From: Spirochaetia bacterium
GTDB lineage: Bacteria > Spirochaetota > Spirochaetia > Sphaerochaetales > Sphaerochaetaceae
Direction of reading: 5' to 3'
Assembly: GCA_900769955.1 (NCBI GenBank)
Contig: CAAGIP010000106.1
Span: 1-6,374 of the forward strand
DNA: 6,374 bases
The notes under the pieces are model-generated. The model searched no databases and was not told where the DNA came from. It saw only the letters and a program-made list of their open reading frames with translations. Within the stretch, counting starts at the first letter, position 1; the number at the start of each line of letters is the position of its first letter. Made by a program: the position numbers and the translations under genes. Of this stretch, positions 5,034 through 6,374 are shown piece by piece.

Positions 5034-6254
5034 TTATCTTCTTGTCTTTTTCTTTCTTTCAAGGTTGGAAACGATGAGTGCGCATGCGGCGTCACCGGTG
5101 ATGTTGACGGTTGTTCTTCCCATATCGAAGATTCTGTCGATGCCTGCGACGATTGCGATGCCGTCAACAGGGAGGCCGACTGAGGAAAGTACCATTGCCA
5201 GCATGACCATTCCCGCACCCGGAACACCTGCGGTTCCGATTGAGGCGAGGGTAGCCGTGAGGACGATAGTTAGCATCTGGGGGAATGTGAGGTTTATGCC
5301 GTAGCATGCCGCAATGAAGATTGCACATACGCCCTGATAGATTGCGGTTCCGTCCATGTTGATGGTGGCTCCGAGGGGAAGCACGAAGGATGAAATCTGT
5401 CTGTCACCTCCCAGGTCCTCGACACACTTCATGTTGATGGGCAGTGTTCCGACTGAGGAAGCACTGGAGAAAGCGAACATGATCGCGGGCATCATGCCTT
5501 TGAAGAACTTAAGTGGGCTGATTCCACCGATCAGTGAAACGGTTGAGGAGTATACGATTACCGCATGGAGTATGTAGCAGAGGTATGCGACAAGCAGGAC
5601 CATTGCCAGTGAGCTGAGGATCATGGCTCCGTTTGCGGCAACCACGGGGCAGAGGAGACAGAAGACGCCGATGGGTGAGAGGCTGAGGATGAGCTCCATG
5701 CATTTCATGCATATTGCATTGAGCTTCTCGAAGGCCTCGATGACTCCGCTGTTCATCTCTTCACCGACCAGTATGATTGAGAATCCGAGGAGGATTGCCA
5801 TCACGATGATCTGGAGCATGTTCGCATTGGTGATCGGGGTGAGGAAGTTGGAGGGGAAGATATTCACCAGGGTATCCATGAATGATGTGGATGCCGATGC
5901 GGTGTATGACAGGTCTGTCGTGGCTACCACGGGGAAGAGCCCCTTAGCCAGGGATGCGATGAAGAGACCGATCGTGATCGCAATGGCGGTGGTGCAGAGG
6001 TAGAACACGATGGTCTTGAGTCCGATGGAACCCACGGTCCTGACGTCCTTCATGGAAATGATTCCGTTGATGATCGAGACAAGCACTATCGGACATACGA
6101 TGAACTTGATCAGGTTAAGGAATATCGTACCGAACGGTTTGATGTACTTGCCTGCAAAGGCAGCACCATTTGTTCCGAGGATCATTCCGACGATTATCGC
6201 AAGCACAAGCGCAATGAAAATCTGAAGTGCCAGTGACATTTTCTTCTTTGCCAT
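5034..6254 (-). CDS. Dicarboxylate/amino acid:cation symporter (DAACS family, GltP/GltT/DctA-like)
   Basis: A 406-residue inner-membrane carrier with the fold of archaeal GltPh: eight transmembrane helices and two re-entrant hairpins. Hallmarks are the serine-rich hairpin 1 tip SSASSVGTLP (263-272), the NMDGT signature in helix 7 (299-303), hairpin 2 AGVPGAG (342-348) and helix 8 GIDRIFDMGRTTVNITGD (371-388). In helix 8, D377, R380, T381, N384 and D388 match the GltPh substrate and cation ligands. The arginine at 380 is the residue that favours acidic substrates, so glutamate, aspartate or C4-dicarboxylates driven by sodium or protons are likely; exact substrate and ion cannot be told. The length is typical. 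The start ATG 6254 gives a basic N-terminus (MAKKK) but has no evident Shine-Dalgarno; ATG 6239 (Met6), behind AAAGAAG, is an alternative. It is transcribed alone, ended by a good terminator, and lies divergent from the gene beginning at 6335. No link to fucose use is evident. Confidence 0.94.
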   Translation of the reverse strand: MAKKKMSLALQIFIALVLAIIVGMILGTNGAAFAGKYIKPFGTIFLNLIKFIVCPIVLVSIINGIISMKDVRTVGSIGLKTIVFYLCTTAIAITIGLFIASLAKGLFPVVATTDLSYTASASTSFMDTLVNIFPSNFLTPITNANMLQIIVMAILLGFSIILVGEEMNSGVIEAFEKLNAICMKCMELILSLSPIGVFCLLCPVVAANGAMILSSLAMVLLVAYLCYILHAVIVYSSTVSLIGGISPLKFFKGMMPAIMFAFSSASSVGTLPINMKCVEDLGGDRQISSFVLPLGATINMDGTAIYQGVCAIFIAACYGINLTFPQMLTIVLTATLASIGTAGVPGAGMVMLAMVLSSVGLPVDGIAIVAGIDRIFDMGRTTVNITGDAACALIVSNLERKKKTRR

Positions 6255-6257
6255 AAA

Positions 6258-6263
6258 ATTATA
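6258..6263 (-). promoter_or_regulatory. Candidate -10 box for the symporter, close to its start codon
   Basis: A perfect TATAAT lies only three bases before ATG 6254 on the minus strand. No good -35 is present; the best is AGCACA with an 18-base spacer. If used, transcription would begin within or just after the first codon, which would favour Met6 (ATG 6239) as the real start. It could be chance in AT-rich DNA. Confidence 0.35.
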
Positions 6264-6286
6264 GTAAACGACAAAAATAATTGTGC

Positions 6287-6315
6287 TTAATATTTTCTTG
6301 TTTTCTTGTTATACT
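6287..6315 (+). promoter_or_regulatory. Promoter of the gene beginning at 6335
   Basis: TTAATA (6287-6292) and TATACT (6310-6315) are separated by 17 bases. A TG at 6307-6308 makes an extended -10 (TGTTATACT). The expected start near 6322 lies just before the ribosome site GGAGGTG (6325-6331). Confidence 0.65.
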
Positions 6316-6334
6316 CATGTATATGGAGGTGAGT

Positions 6335-6374
6335 ATGCCATCAAGGAACTATGTAAGCGACCCCGCAGCACTTC
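6335..6374 (+). CDS. Start of an unidentified gene (5' end only)
   Basis: ATG 6335 is preceded by a near-perfect Shine-Dalgarno, GGAGGTGA (6325-6332), and by an extended -10 promoter. Only 13 residues are visible, beginning MPSRNYVSDPAAL, too few to assign a family. It is transcribed divergently from the symporter, which is a common position for a regulator, but nothing in the residues proves that. Confidence 0.65.
   Translation, partial: MPSRNYVSDPAAL

Noticed and set aside
4170..5183. Long + strand open frame of 337 codons
   Set aside because: It lies antisense to the GH29 gene and runs into the symporter gene. Its translation is valine- and histidine-rich without recognisable motifs, while the minus strand has clear family signatures.
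1..6374. CRISPR array, tRNA, rRNA, insertion sequence or prophage features
   Set aside because: I found no regularly spaced repeats, tRNA-like cloverleaf, transposase motifs or attachment-site duplication in the window.

Overview
The window is bacterial chromosomal DNA of moderate GC content. It has compact genes, clear Shine-Dalgarno sequences, sigma70/sigmaA-type promoters and intrinsic terminators. The gene content is an AbgB-type peptidase, an alpha-L-fucosidase with a DUF1349 partner, and a glutamate/dicarboxylate symporter. Together with frequent AGG arginine codons, this suggests an anaerobic, probably Firmicutes-like, gut or rumen bacterium. That assignment is an inference from gene content and style; no rRNA or other phylogenetic marker is present.

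Layout. (1) Bases 1-261 are the 3' end of an abgB-like M20 amidohydrolase, followed by a hairpin terminator (271-304). (2) After about 180 bases without a gene comes a strong promoter (TTGACA-17-TATAGT) with a 16-base inverted repeat over its start point. It drives a + strand operon of three tightly packed genes: a TetR-family regulator, a flavin-reductase-like FMN-binding protein with a C-terminal segment resembling the PCP_red domain of protochlorophyllide reductase, and an atypical NmrA-like SDR. A short membrane-protein-like reading frame (2871-3059) follows with no good start codon. It may be the C-terminal end of the SDR, separated by a +1 frame change. (3) On the - strand, facing that operon, lie a DUF1349 protein and a GH29 alpha-L-fucosidase 15 bases apart. 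The fucosidase start is corrected here to a GTG at 4949. (4) Further upstream on the same strand is a DAACS-family sodium/proton:glutamate or dicarboxylate symporter with its own terminator, which overlaps the likely fucosidase promoter. (5) A divergent + strand gene begins at 6335 and runs out of the window behind a good promoter and ribosome binding site.

How it fits together. The TetR operon looks like a self-regulated redox module: a flavin/NAD(P)H enzyme pair, possibly with a membrane anchor, switched on by an unknown small ligand. The fucosidase has no signal peptide, so it should act in the cytoplasm on imported fucosylated oligosaccharides; the DUF1349 protein is its likely partner. 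The symporter fits uptake of acidic amino acids or C4-dicarboxylates and has no clear link to fucose. The least ordinary parts are the flavoprotein/PCP_red-like architecture and the broken or recoded end of the SDR gene.
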